Shown here piece by piece: positions 1 through 11,100 of a stretch of DNA of 64,000 nt. A program made the translations under genes and the position numbers. Origin of the DNA: Sipunculus nudus (Eukaryota > Annelida > Sipuncula > Golfingiida > Sipunculidae); the NCBI GenBank assembly GCA_026874595.1, contig CM049312.1:26655956-26719955 (forward strand). Reading direction: 5' to 3'. Under the pieces are notes generated by a model. The model had not been told where the DNA came from, did no database searches, and was given only the letters and a program-made list of their open reading frames with translations. Each line of letters begins with the position of its first letter. Positions within the stretch are counted from its first letter, which is position 1.

Positions 1-357
1 TTCTACTATTATGTCCAGCGACTGTAAACCTGTTTCTAGCACATGTACAGTTTTCTTTACGTTTGTTTGCTCTGTTGTCAGTAAATCCATTTGACCTTTC
101 AGGTCAACATGCATTTTCTTAATTTGCTCACTTAGTTCTTTGTTTGAGGTTTGAACCAGACGTTTTATCTCTGTCATAATATTTTGTTGGCCTACCTGTG
201 TGTTCAAGTCCGTAGCGGTGGCCATTGCTCCCAGTCCCTCCTCACATGACGTGGCCTCCGTACTGCCCTGCCTCCCTGGTTCTCTCTCAATAAATTTATC
301 CATTTCACCAACTGTCTGTCCAGGTTTTTTTCCCGTCTTACTTCTTGTATGAGACAT
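1..357 (-). CDS. LINE-type ORF1 protein, N-terminal part (runs off left edge)
   Basis: An open frame reads leftward from an ATG at 357-355 through the window edge, giving 119 codons with no stop. It starts MSHTRSKTGKKPGQ. After about residue 45 it becomes a Lys/Glu/Gln/Leu-rich heptad-like stretch (for example IKRLVQTSNKELSEQIKK) typical of a coiled coil. A short basic N-terminus followed by a coiled coil is how ORF1 proteins of L1-type non-LTR retrotransposons begin; in that family the protein trimerises and binds element RNA. The RNA-binding part and the reverse transcriptase would lie left of the window and are not visible. It could instead be an unrelated coiled-coil host protein with a single long exon. 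Confidence 0.45.
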   Translation of the reverse strand, partial: MSHTRSKTGKKPGQTVGEMDKFIEREPGRQGSTEATSCEEGLGAMATATDLNTQVGQQNIMTEIKRLVQTSNKELSEQIKKMHVDLKGQMDLLTTEQTNVKKTVHVLETGLQSLDIIVE

Positions 358-2057
358 ATTTGTACCTCTTGAGCGACCACTCAAGCAACATTCAGGTAAT
401 GTTAAATCAAAAATTGACGGAGCTCTCAGAAACACGTCTCTATCCTTGAGCCATGTGACCGGAACTCCGTTTAACAATCCGTTTATAAGCACTTTTTGTT
501 TTCTATTATTAAGGTATTCGATCCCGGTTCAAAAATTATCAAATCTTCATAGAACCTAGGGGATTCGTTCTACATCCTTAAAGGTGCCCAATCACCTGCC
601 CGTTTAACAAGAATTCATGTGATTTCTGGCTTCCTCTATGAATAAGTTATGGTCTAAGGGTAATTTTGGTTGTTAAAAGTTCTTTTAAGGCCTACATGAA
701 GGACGTGTTAACTTATTATATCAATAACATGTTTGTAAACACAGCAATATGACAAAAGGGTAAACATGTAACCTAAGGTAGAAAGGTCACATTTGCTGAG
801 CTCTTGCTTATCTGACTTGCTGCAAGACGCCCTTGTTTACTTTGTTTTGATTATTTTGCGGGCCCCAACATATTATAAACACATTTATATAAAAACAAAA
901 CAAGCAACCTGTGTGCGAGATATTTTATTAACTTAAAAATTTATTGAACCTGAAATCCAGAGAGGTTTGTATATAGGAACAAGTTCTTTCTGTATTGCTA
1001 CCTTAGTCACTATTATATAGACACTGCCTCTAAAAGGCCATTTCCTATCCTTAAGGGTGCTAGCATTCCTTTCATGAGTATATGCAGTACGTATGTGTAT
1101 TCGGTATGCGTATGCAGCTGGAAAACATGTGACTCCATCAACACGCAAGCGTATGCGCTATGTATGCTGCAAAACTGAAGATATAGTGTCCAATTCCTAG
1201 CTGGACAGGCAAACATAACATACCACCCTAATTCAATACGATTCTGGATCCCACTGAGCATGGAGAAATGTATTTATAAAATTGTTATTTTAATTTATTT
1301 TAACATATTTATTTAATTTCAGCTAAAACTTTATTTTTGCTTATCACATTTGTTAAGAAAATAAGCATCAGTCCTGAATATCAGTTCATTAAAAAACAAT
1401 GCTGGGCCTATTATATTTATATCAAGTTATCTGAAATGTGGTGATGAGGAATGCTAATTTATATATACTGTATATATCAAACAAATCGAAATACCGGACG
1501 GCCAGATCGATGGATAGAACAGTCCTTAATGATAATATTAAGTGATTTCAGGAATGCGGGAGACGCTCGAAACCTGTTCAGAAGTTCGGCGGGGGTCCCC
1601 GAATGTCTAAGCAGACGCGCGGTATCAAGTTGTACCAACTTATGATCAAGCCGGTATTATTCACCGTCGGTTTTCATTATTGATTATCTAAACCAGCTCG
1701 ATTTTGAAAGCGCCGAACCTGGCCTACAAAGACCTAGGTGTGATAAAAGTTTCCCTTGAGTATCATTTATTTACCCGTTATCCCTTTTGAAAAATCAGAG
1801 CGTATTTATCCAAGCAAGTGTCAATCCTAATTCAAGGCCAAAGCCTTAATGCTACCGTTGACTTCAATGAATTGATATTAAATAATTTGTACTGCTCCCA
1901 AATATAATTTTCATTAATACGTTTCATCTATATTTACTTATATAGTATTTTTTAAAATAAAATTAAAGTACTAATGTTGGTCTTTTTCATATAAAACGAC
2001 ATACCCGGGAAATATAAAATGGCACAGGGTATGAAAGTTAAATACCTAACTGTGGAA
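358..2057. other. Intergenic, no gene recognised
   Basis: AT-rich sequence with only short chance ORFs. Near 573-591 a stretch reading AAAGGTGCCCAATCACC resembles the terminal motif of the long-inverted-repeat element at 56292-58405, so a transposon end may lie here. Nothing else is supportable. Confidence 0.4.
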
Positions 2058-4224
2058 CAGGGTTTGGGCCAGTTACATTGAAAAGTAATCTTTGCAATTA
2101 CAATTACTTTCAAAAATGCCACTTAAAATTACAATTACAAATTACATAAATTTTACAAAGTAATAATTAAATTACAATTTCTTTTGAAAAGTAATTAATT
2201 ACTTTCAATAACTTTATAAAAAATATAAAATGCAGAGGCATGGTTCATGTAAAGTATCATTCATGGTAAAAAAGGCCAATTGATTGAATTTATTAAAGGA
2301 AAAACTGCAAGCAAAACATATCCAGTGAGTCAGTCTGGTGTCATATATTTAAGTGCACTATAGCCATATTAAAGATAATTTATCATTGCATAATGTTAAA
2401 ATTTACACTTTTCTCTTAAGCCTGTATCTCACTGGGCTGTGACAGCTTTGCGACAAATTGCGAATTCATTCGCGAGAGAGTCTCAAAAGAGTCGTAAAAC
2501 ATTCGCGGCGGTTCTCATCTTCTTCGCGTGATTCTCAAAGTGTCGATCACATGTCGCACAAATTTTGAACATGTTAAAAAAATTCGCAAAACAAAATTTC
2601 TCGCAAAATAGTCGCACGGGCGTCGCTTGTGTCTCAAACCCGCCTCGAACTATTCTCAAGTCAGTTTCTGCGAGTCAGGAATTGCGAGAACTGCGAGACA
2701 ACTTTGACAGGGGTTTGCCACCGATGCAACTATACATTGCGAATATTTGGAGATAAAAATGAGAATCTGACATTCTAGTCGCGAATGGTCGTGCGAATAT
2801 TTCACAAATGTCGTGCGAATGTCTTGTGAACATCGCACGACATTTGCACGACGGGTATATGAGCTCCAGCCGAATTTAGGGCCAAACACTCGTACGATGT
2901 TCGCAAACATGTCGTGAATACGATTTAGTGTGATTGCAAGTGAAAATTGTCGCCAATTCGCGTATTTTCTCGCAATCGTCGTGTCTACAACTAGTCGCAA
3001 GCTGTCGCAGTCCAGTGAGATACTACCTTTATGGAACAGCAACACTTGCTGTCATCATCATATATGAACATTGCGTGTATTCTTTATAGTATCAGGCATT
3101 GAAAATTTGCTGAATAAGTGTATTGACACAAAATAGAAATATCTAAAAGCACATAATGGTAAACTTTATTTTAAACATATTATCTTGAAGTTATTTGCGC
3201 AAAATAATTAATATAATATTCTTTTGTCACCTATTATCCTTTATTTGACAAAATGTCTTGCTTCTGATATCACTGGCATGTGCCAATTAGAGCACATGTG
3301 GAAATAATTGTTGGTTCAAACCTTTGATGGTGCAAAACCTTTTTAGCGTCAACCTTAATCCTATACAGTAATCCTACATATTAATCAACTCATAAGTCTA
3401 AATTACTTTCCTATAAATACTGAAATTTTAAATACAATGTGATTTCACTGAACTCATTGATCCAAACATTTGATGTGAATAATTCATATAAATATATTCA
3501 TGCTGAATATATAATATATTACAATTTGATGTAATGAAATTATTGATAGGAAAAGGTAATGAAAATCCACTGCATACACCATGGTTAGCCTCTTAATTAC
3601 GGTGACAGATAGTAAAACCAGTATACAATGCCCAGAGTCTCTGGACACAGGAAACAGTGGAGACTTCAAATGTTAGAGCCAGTCAACTGAGACAGCCCTG
3701 CTATCTTGATACCTATCTCTATTTACCTCATGGGCCATTGACTTGAGGTAATTCTGATAGCAGCCTTCCCAGATCATTAGCCTCTTTTGTTCCTGTAATT
3801 CTCTTAGTGCAGCTAATGAGCAGATAAACACTGATGTAACCAGATCAGTATGAGTATGTTCCAGCCTCTATTTAAGTGAAAGTGTGAAATGTGGAAAGCC
3901 CAAATTTGTTGTAGTATAGCTCTGGACAGGTGTACATTATTGAAGCTTGTTACTTTATCTACATTGCAGTGGAGGCATTTGCAAGCAAAAATGCCAGTAT
4001 AACTTACAAAGCATAATAATAAATTACAATGCTTATTACATACATTGGTACTATTTCTTCAGTAATTATAGCTTACAATCCTCAACCAATAGTGTTTTGA
4101 TAAACAGTGCAAAGGAATGAGGTATAAGGTATGGTCCAATTACAAATTACATCCAATTACTTGAAAAATTGTAATTTATTACAGGTAAATACAATTACAC
4201 ATTACATTTACCCAAACGCAGCTG
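2058..4224. mobile_element. Non-autonomous DNA transposon, hAT-like, 5-bp target duplication
   Basis: The left end reads CAGGGTTTGGGCCAG. The right end, reverse-complemented, reads CAGCTGCGTTTGGG. The flanks are identical 5-bp duplications TGGAA at 2053-2057 and 4225-4229. Both ends continue inward into ATTACAATTAC-rich subterminal sequence (2090-2220 and 4138-4205). CAG-starting inverted repeats with short target duplications suggest the hAT superfamily (inference). No transposase reading frame is visible, so it is non-autonomous or decayed. A second element is nested at 2427-3020. Confidence 0.65.
2427..3020. mobile_element. Mariner-type MITE nested in the hAT-like element
   Basis: 594 bp flanked by TA dinucleotides at 2425-2426 and 3021-3022. 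Terminal inverted repeats are about 28 bp: the left starts TCTCACTGGGCTGTGACAG and the right, reverse-complemented, TCTCACTGGACTGCGACAG. The interior is CpG-rich compared with its surroundings and full of variants of GTCGTGCGAAT in both orientations, so it could fold extensively. The TA target duplication points to Tc1/mariner. The open frames inside (2565-2756 plus, 2656-3045 minus) follow the repeat composition and are not genes. Confidence 0.7.
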
Positions 4225-4697
4225 TGGAATTGTATTTGAAATAAATAACGCAGCCACGCCAAGGGTATGTTGTAGCAGTTGATAAATAGCTTATGAATTT
4301 CATATGATATAATATAAATGTACATTATCCGTCAGTAGGGTCGACAAACATTTTAAGCAGAGCATTTGAACTTGAAGAAAATACTATGTAAGAGAAAATG
4401 ACAGATGATATACAGCAGAAAGCTGTGAGGGACCTGATCCCGAACGAGGGGAGGTCTGTCCTCAGTATTCTCTGATTCATACATATTCGCACGTCTCCCG
4501 TCAACGTATTTATAAACTGTATCAAATCAGCAGTGCTTGACGCTGAAGGTGTGAATGGACAAAGCAGAGGACACGCGGTTACCCATAAAACACCTCACAT
4601 GTCACCCTCCACGGAAATAAATCTGTCAACTGCAGTCGTAAACATTTCTGTCATGGTTTTGTAAAAGCAACAAGAATACACACAAGTATTTTAGGGG

Positions 4698-4759
4698 GTC
4701 ACGTGACCTAAGCAACCTATCCTCGAACAGATTTTGGAAAGCCCACGCGGTCACGTGAC
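4698..4759 (+). promoter_or_regulatory. Pair of GTCACGTGAC E-boxes upstream of the CAP gene
   Basis: Perfect 10-bp palindromes GTCACGTGAC occur at 4698-4707 and 4750-4759, about 140-200 bp before the start codon at 4900. This decamer is the preferred site of bHLH-zip factors (USF, MITF/TFEB). Start-to-start spacing is 52 bp, close to five helical turns. A role as promoter elements is inferred from position; no clear TATA box was seen. Confidence 0.4.
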
Positions 4760-4899
4760 TAGTCGTTTTTAATCTTTAAAGATACGTCACACGCGCTTCA
4801 CAACGCAAAAAGGAAGTTAACATCAGAGCTATATCCGTGAGGTCTATCTTAAACTGTGCCTGTATTACACACTGATAGAGGTTTCGGTTTGCTTCCATC

Positions 4900-5154
4900 A
4901 TGATAATCAAATCTGCAGCAGCACTGCTGGTTTTCTTGCTGGTTTATAATGTACCAGAGGCAAAGATGGAAGAGACAGAACAGAAACAGTGGTTCATGTC
5001 TAACTCGTACGGCGGCAATGTTGTGTTGAAGCGGACCGTCCGCAGCACCGGGGACTTCCCCCAGAGTAAGGTCAGCAAATCCATGATTACGAAGGTTGTG
5101 AACCTGCACAACAAATTCAGACGTAAAGAGGGTGCCTCGGACATGGAAACGATG
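4900..5154 (+). CDS. CAP gene, coding exon 1 (signal peptide to start of CAP domain)
   Basis: 85 codons, ATG to the donor ATG|gtgagt, phase 0. It encodes the signal peptide, a basic pro-like segment with KR at 44-45 and the first CAP motif with His70. This is the first ATG in the open frame, and a signal peptide follows it directly. Confidence 0.9.
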
Positions 5155-8100
5155 GTGAGTTGTACAAATTATTTCTTATTCTTCTTCACATGTTTGTTAA
5201 CTTTTTCTGTAACACTTCGCATTTGAAACCCAAGGCCCAATCAAAATCTTCAAAAATTAACCAAATACATCTAAGTTTAAATTTTCTTTTAAAAAAAACA
5301 TGTGAATAAAAACCAAGCCAAGATTTCTGAATACATATTTGAACTCAATAGCAATGACCGTACACATTTAATATTATATCCTGATATACATGTTAATTTT
5401 ACTTTATGCCTTTTTTACTTAATTCTGTTGCATATGATTGTTTATCTACAATGTATCAGCAAACATCAACATATGCCCATTTTTAGATATATTTGTCCTC
5501 GTCCGTTAATCCCCTGCCTTTCATTTGTTACTTTTTATTACACAAAGATATTTTGATATTCATTCAGATTGTTTTCCTTATATACGGTATTGAAATAGTT
5601 TCATGATTTGATAAAAACAAATTGACAGCCGCTGCATTTGTATATTTATTTATTTCTTTGAAAGTGACAAACGGGAGAAATGCAGTATAATACAGTGTAA
5701 ATACAGTGGCGGGCCTAGTAGGGGAGGGGGATGATTCCCTCCTTTTCTGAGATTTATATTCAGTATATCACGTATAACTGACCGTTAAAATAGAAATATT
5801 TCAAGAGAATAGTACAATCGTCATCCAAATTAATCCTAACTCTGAATGTAAATTTTATTCAAATACACTGTCATAATTTCGAAAATACTTACCCATTTTA
5901 CAAATTGAGTCAACGGGTTGATACATTTAAGTGGACAATTGGTACTTGTGTTGATTTTCTTTTCTGTGGTAAATGTATGTAAAATGGAAATGATCACAGA
6001 GGTTTTCCTTTCGAAAGTAAAATATTAATCGTAAAATATTATTTAAATGAAAGCTGCCTAAAAAACTGGTTGATTAAAGTTAGTAGAGTTAATATGACGT
6101 TTACTTTAAAGTGCACTTCTGTTATTCCCAAGATTACCCACAAAACATAACCATTATTTTAATAATGTCCCCATTTACGGTTTAAAAAAAGAGCTTAAGC
6201 TTTGAGCATAAATACTTTACGATAAATATCCTCGAGATATAAGTAATTGTCTACAATTTGATATAAATCATTGATATATACCTTGTATGATACAATGTAG
6301 CGGATAAAAAATAAAGAAATATCCTATTTAATAGATACATTTTATGTTTAACTTTTCTTTATACTAACCACGGCTGATTTAAAGACCTCAGCCCGGCGTT
6401 ATATGATTTACAAATTATTGCGGTTCATAATTTATAAGGTCTCACAAGTCACAACTGTCTGATGGTCACGTAATGGCATCACTGAGTATTCCCTTGATAT
6501 ACTCTTCGTAAACTGCTCGACTGGTACATTAACTGACAATTATTACATCTGACTAAATATCATTTGCTCAGGCATATCTGCAGCAGGTAAAGATAACATC
6601 GGGAAATGATTTCAGTCATGATGTTAATTGGTAACTGACTTTTTAATGAACATGAATTTTATATAATTTGTCAATTATAAGAAATTCACATTACAGTTGT
6701 AAAGACGTTCTTATATTTTAGTTACATTCTGCATGTTGTAATGGTATAATATAACCAAAACAGGCGAAAAAAATATTGACTTAATTCAGAATACATAAAA
6801 TGAAAAATTTAATTTTAAGTCTTTATTCAACCTTTTTTTTAAATCTCAACATTTTTTTAGGTCCCAGTGTAGCTAATGTTTTCTGCTTTTTAGAATATGT
6901 ACATTTCAAGTCAGCCCAGAGGACCAGTTAAGTAAAAGAGAAACAGAAAGGAGAATCAGAAAAAAAGTTTATACGAATATGTGACACGCTATAGAAACCT
7001 TCAGGTTTTATTCAATCAATTTTATATCCTTATTCTCAGTTGTTGCAGTCTCTGCTATTATGATACAAAAATTGAATCCTATCTAACTGTCACGACGACA
7101 TTTAAATTGAACCCCGATTTGCCTTTGATACCGCGTAACCCATTCGAAGAAAAATATATCTTTTAGTTATATATCAGTTTTATCTGTATAATCAAATACC
7201 CTTGCCTTGTATATATATTCCAAGATCACAATGTTGATTAAATAGGAACCGCAGAGGTGTGCTGTTGTAAATTAATATATAGCTATCAGTCTTTTAATAA
7301 CGTTTTCAAAGGCTTTAAAACGTTTTACTTTTTGGATATTCGAATAGGATTTCATATTGTACTTTATAGATACTTTATTAATAAATATTATGCCTATATT
7401 TAACAAATTAAATAAAAATCAGCTAGGTTATCATTTAATCTTTTTAGCAAGTTTAATATTGAATTATTTTATATCAAATATATAAAAGAAAATAACAAAA
7501 ATATATATTTTACAACCAGATAGCCGTACAGTCGGCAGGTCTACAATGTCCTGCTAATACAATAAGATTCATATTTTTAGAAAAAAAACAATGACAGCAG
7601 AGAATGTGCAAACAAATTCTTCGGGACTCAATTACCTGAGTCTGATATTCCATCGTCGAAAAATAAATGTTTACTCATAAAGGCGAGCAAGAACTCGTAA
7701 ACACGTCATTTATAATCTCTAAGTGTCTCAGAAGAAAACTGATTTATAGTAACAATCATATTATACTGGTACTTGAATGGTTTATGGACCTTTTAACGTC
7801 ACGGTCTTGATACTGGAGATCGACCATGCAGAACTTGTATGTGAGATCCCGTGTATGTGAAAAAGTTTCCTCCAAAGAAGATCTATCTTGGGTAATATTT
7901 GGAAATTTCTGACAGGGCTAGCGTGAGCTCAGCATTCTTTAAAACCGTAATACTAAGGTCAAGTTAACGATACAGGAGTGACTGGCATAATGAATCGAAG
8001 GGAGTGACGTTATTATAAACAGAATAAACAGTCTATCTGTAAGGAATTATTAGAAAAATACAATCTCTTAAAAGTGTTAACATGCATTTCATAAAATCCT

Positions 8101-11100
8101 TATAAAAATATAATTTTGAGATGACCATGACTTCTCTTTAACAAATAAGGGGATTAGTCGTTCTTTTTATTTCGTAAAATTATATTTTGAATAAGTTTAT
8201 GTCCAAATTATGGAATTCCTCATATCAAATTTCATTTTATATGTTTCCTTATATAAAATAATTTAAAAATTCTGTTCAGTTATGTTACATATACATTTTG
8301 TCTTCTTTTTGTAAGGTTCCATCTGCCGTGATTTAAAGAAGATAGAATTCCCAGACAAAATGTTTCAACAGGACTCGAAGGGAATGAAATTGTTGTAGAC
8401 GGTCTATATATGATGAAGTAGAAAATTCCAATCATTGATGAACAACAAGTTTTAACAAGTGATTAGCATGCAGCTCACATAGTCCTTATAAAAAATTACA
8501 ATTTCGGGGTAACCATATGTTCTTTTCACTAACCACACGATTCCCCATTCGTAATAATACATTTTGATATGGCTTTGTCCAAATTAAGAAAATTCTCATG
8601 TTTAAATCTTATTTGTTTTTTTTCCTACATAAATTGTTTTAATAATTTGTTCAGATATGTTAAATTAAATATACATTTTATTGTCTTCAAGTCCGATATA
8701 TATATAAAGACGATGGAATTTCCAGACCTCTTAACCTGATATATTTATTAACACAGGTATGTCGTTCTTGATGATATACTAGCATGAGATTCTTTGTAAA
8801 AACTGAACAATAATGTTTCCTGCTGCGTTTGGTAATTCAAAGCGTGGTATTGACGCTCTGACTCATATCTGCTGACAGGTCAACGCTGATTTAATGAAAC
8901 ATTAAACAGCGGGAGACTGAGATAAAATGTCATTCTTCTCAAGTCCCGTCACCGGCGTGATATAAATAAATATATTATTAATTAGGTTACGTTTAGCACT
9001 TAGTCCATAGTCGAAAATGTGCAGATCATCAACTTCTTAAATTGTATAATAATCATTAACAATTGAATGATAATTACGTATTTTAACTTTCGAGTGGAGT
9101 TAGATATATATCTTAGAAGTTTTACCTATATTTGGAACCTCTCCCGATTTGTTCCTCAAAATATATTATTTGTCATATCAAAGAAAAGAGACAAACTAAC
9201 AAATTAGAATAAAAGAGAGATTTAAGAGGCATGAAACGTGAACAATATTATTGAACATGTAAAGAAAACAGATATGACATTTTTGGCTTTGAATTTTACA
9301 TCTTTTAAATTTTAATATTATTTTGAAATTATACTGGACATATTAAGCAAATAATCCCAACAATTATAGAACAGGTATAAAATTATTAATCGTCGAAATA
9401 TGTTTAATGCTTTGGAATTATATTTTTAAATTTAATTCAATCCTGCGTATGGTGCTGACAGTGGCATGTGCCCTATGTACTGTGATACATAATTATCCTC
9501 ATATATTTTTACAAGATTTTTATATAGAGGAAGGAATCTTTGAAGAGAGGTCTGGATATACATGGCATTTATGTCTAATTGACGGATTTACCTTCAGATT
9601 TCTACATAAATACTCTTTAAACAGTGTTAATTCCTGTCTATCTTGGTGACTTACCTTTAATCCCTTCGCAGCATATATTAAAGAAAAGACAGGGGCGGAT
9701 GTATGATTTAGAAAAGGAGGGGTCTATAGCATAGGAGGAATATTACGTAACCTAAAAAAGGTTCACAGGTCCAGAAAAAGGGTTCCAGAACCCAAAATAA
9801 TGGTTTGAAACCGTTAAAAAAGGTTGCGGCGACTGAAAAAGGGGCGGGGGCAGATCTCCTGGTAATCTCCTCTGGATCCGCTTCCGAAAGGAGAACAGTT
9901 TGAGTTGTTGTTTCGCAATTAAGCCATACCTATAATTTAAGAATACGAAACATTTAGGCATGAAATACTGACTCTATCATATAGCTTCCTTTTATTTTCA
10001 GTTTCTCATTTAACGCCTGTGTTCGAGCGTATATAAAAAAATTTATATTTTTATTGACCGAAATTTGTCCAAATAATACCTGGCTAATGAACAAATGTTA
10101 AATTATTATTTTACAACATTTGATATACACTGAATTATTAATGAACAGTTTATCTTTTGATGTTTAAAAAGATCAGAATTGCACATATAACAACTTAAAA
10201 TTCAATTGTCATGCATTATAAATACCAGTAAACTGCACACACAAAACCCTAATATGCTTTCTGTCGGTGTTTCCCTCAAATTGGCTCGTCAAGGGGACCG
10301 CAAAGCGATTGAAATGATGCTGTTAATAGTTTTAATAAACGGCCCTGCCTGTTAATAACACAATCTAGCGTGTACAGTCCCTCAAGTTTCATGCCGTATT
10401 TAAGTGAAAACTTCAACAGCGCACTGGAGTGGCACCTCCCCACATCGAGGGTCCTGGTATGTTGTCAGTTTCTTTTCTCGGGCTGTGCGTCACTGAATAC
10501 AGTGCCGTCACATACGACTCCAGTGCATTGGCTACACATCTGTCAATCACGGGAGGGTATGGTGGGGTCTGCCCTATCACTAGACACTGCCTCTATTAGT
10601 ACACAGACGTGTGTTGTTTTGGTAATTAATTTATTAAGTGTATGTTGACAATTCATAATGTCACCGGATTCACCATTTCACGAGTATATTGGAATGTAAA
10701 TAATAATTTTATGGTTTACAAACGACTATGTCACCTTAATTATTAATAATAAAATAACAGTTTGGGCTGAACGTTGAAGAAGTTGTTTCCTCTGCGTTTT
10801 TGGCCGTATAAATAAAACTATAATGAACTCAAGCCGACAGTTGCCGAATTACCTGGCAGGGACGCGGACTAGCCGTCGGTCACCAAGTTACATTTTCTGC
10901 GGTAACGTTACCTTGATTAGTTTGAAAACATTCGTGGTCGGTTAATAAAACCGAATGAACGTATCAACAGGTTCATTTTTTGCACTTGTTACCATGGAAA
11001 ATGGAAATATTGACTGCCCTGTACAAATATTATATATGCCCGACATATAGTCCAAAACCTTAATTGACACAAAATCCTTCTAAGTCTGTTTATGAACTAT

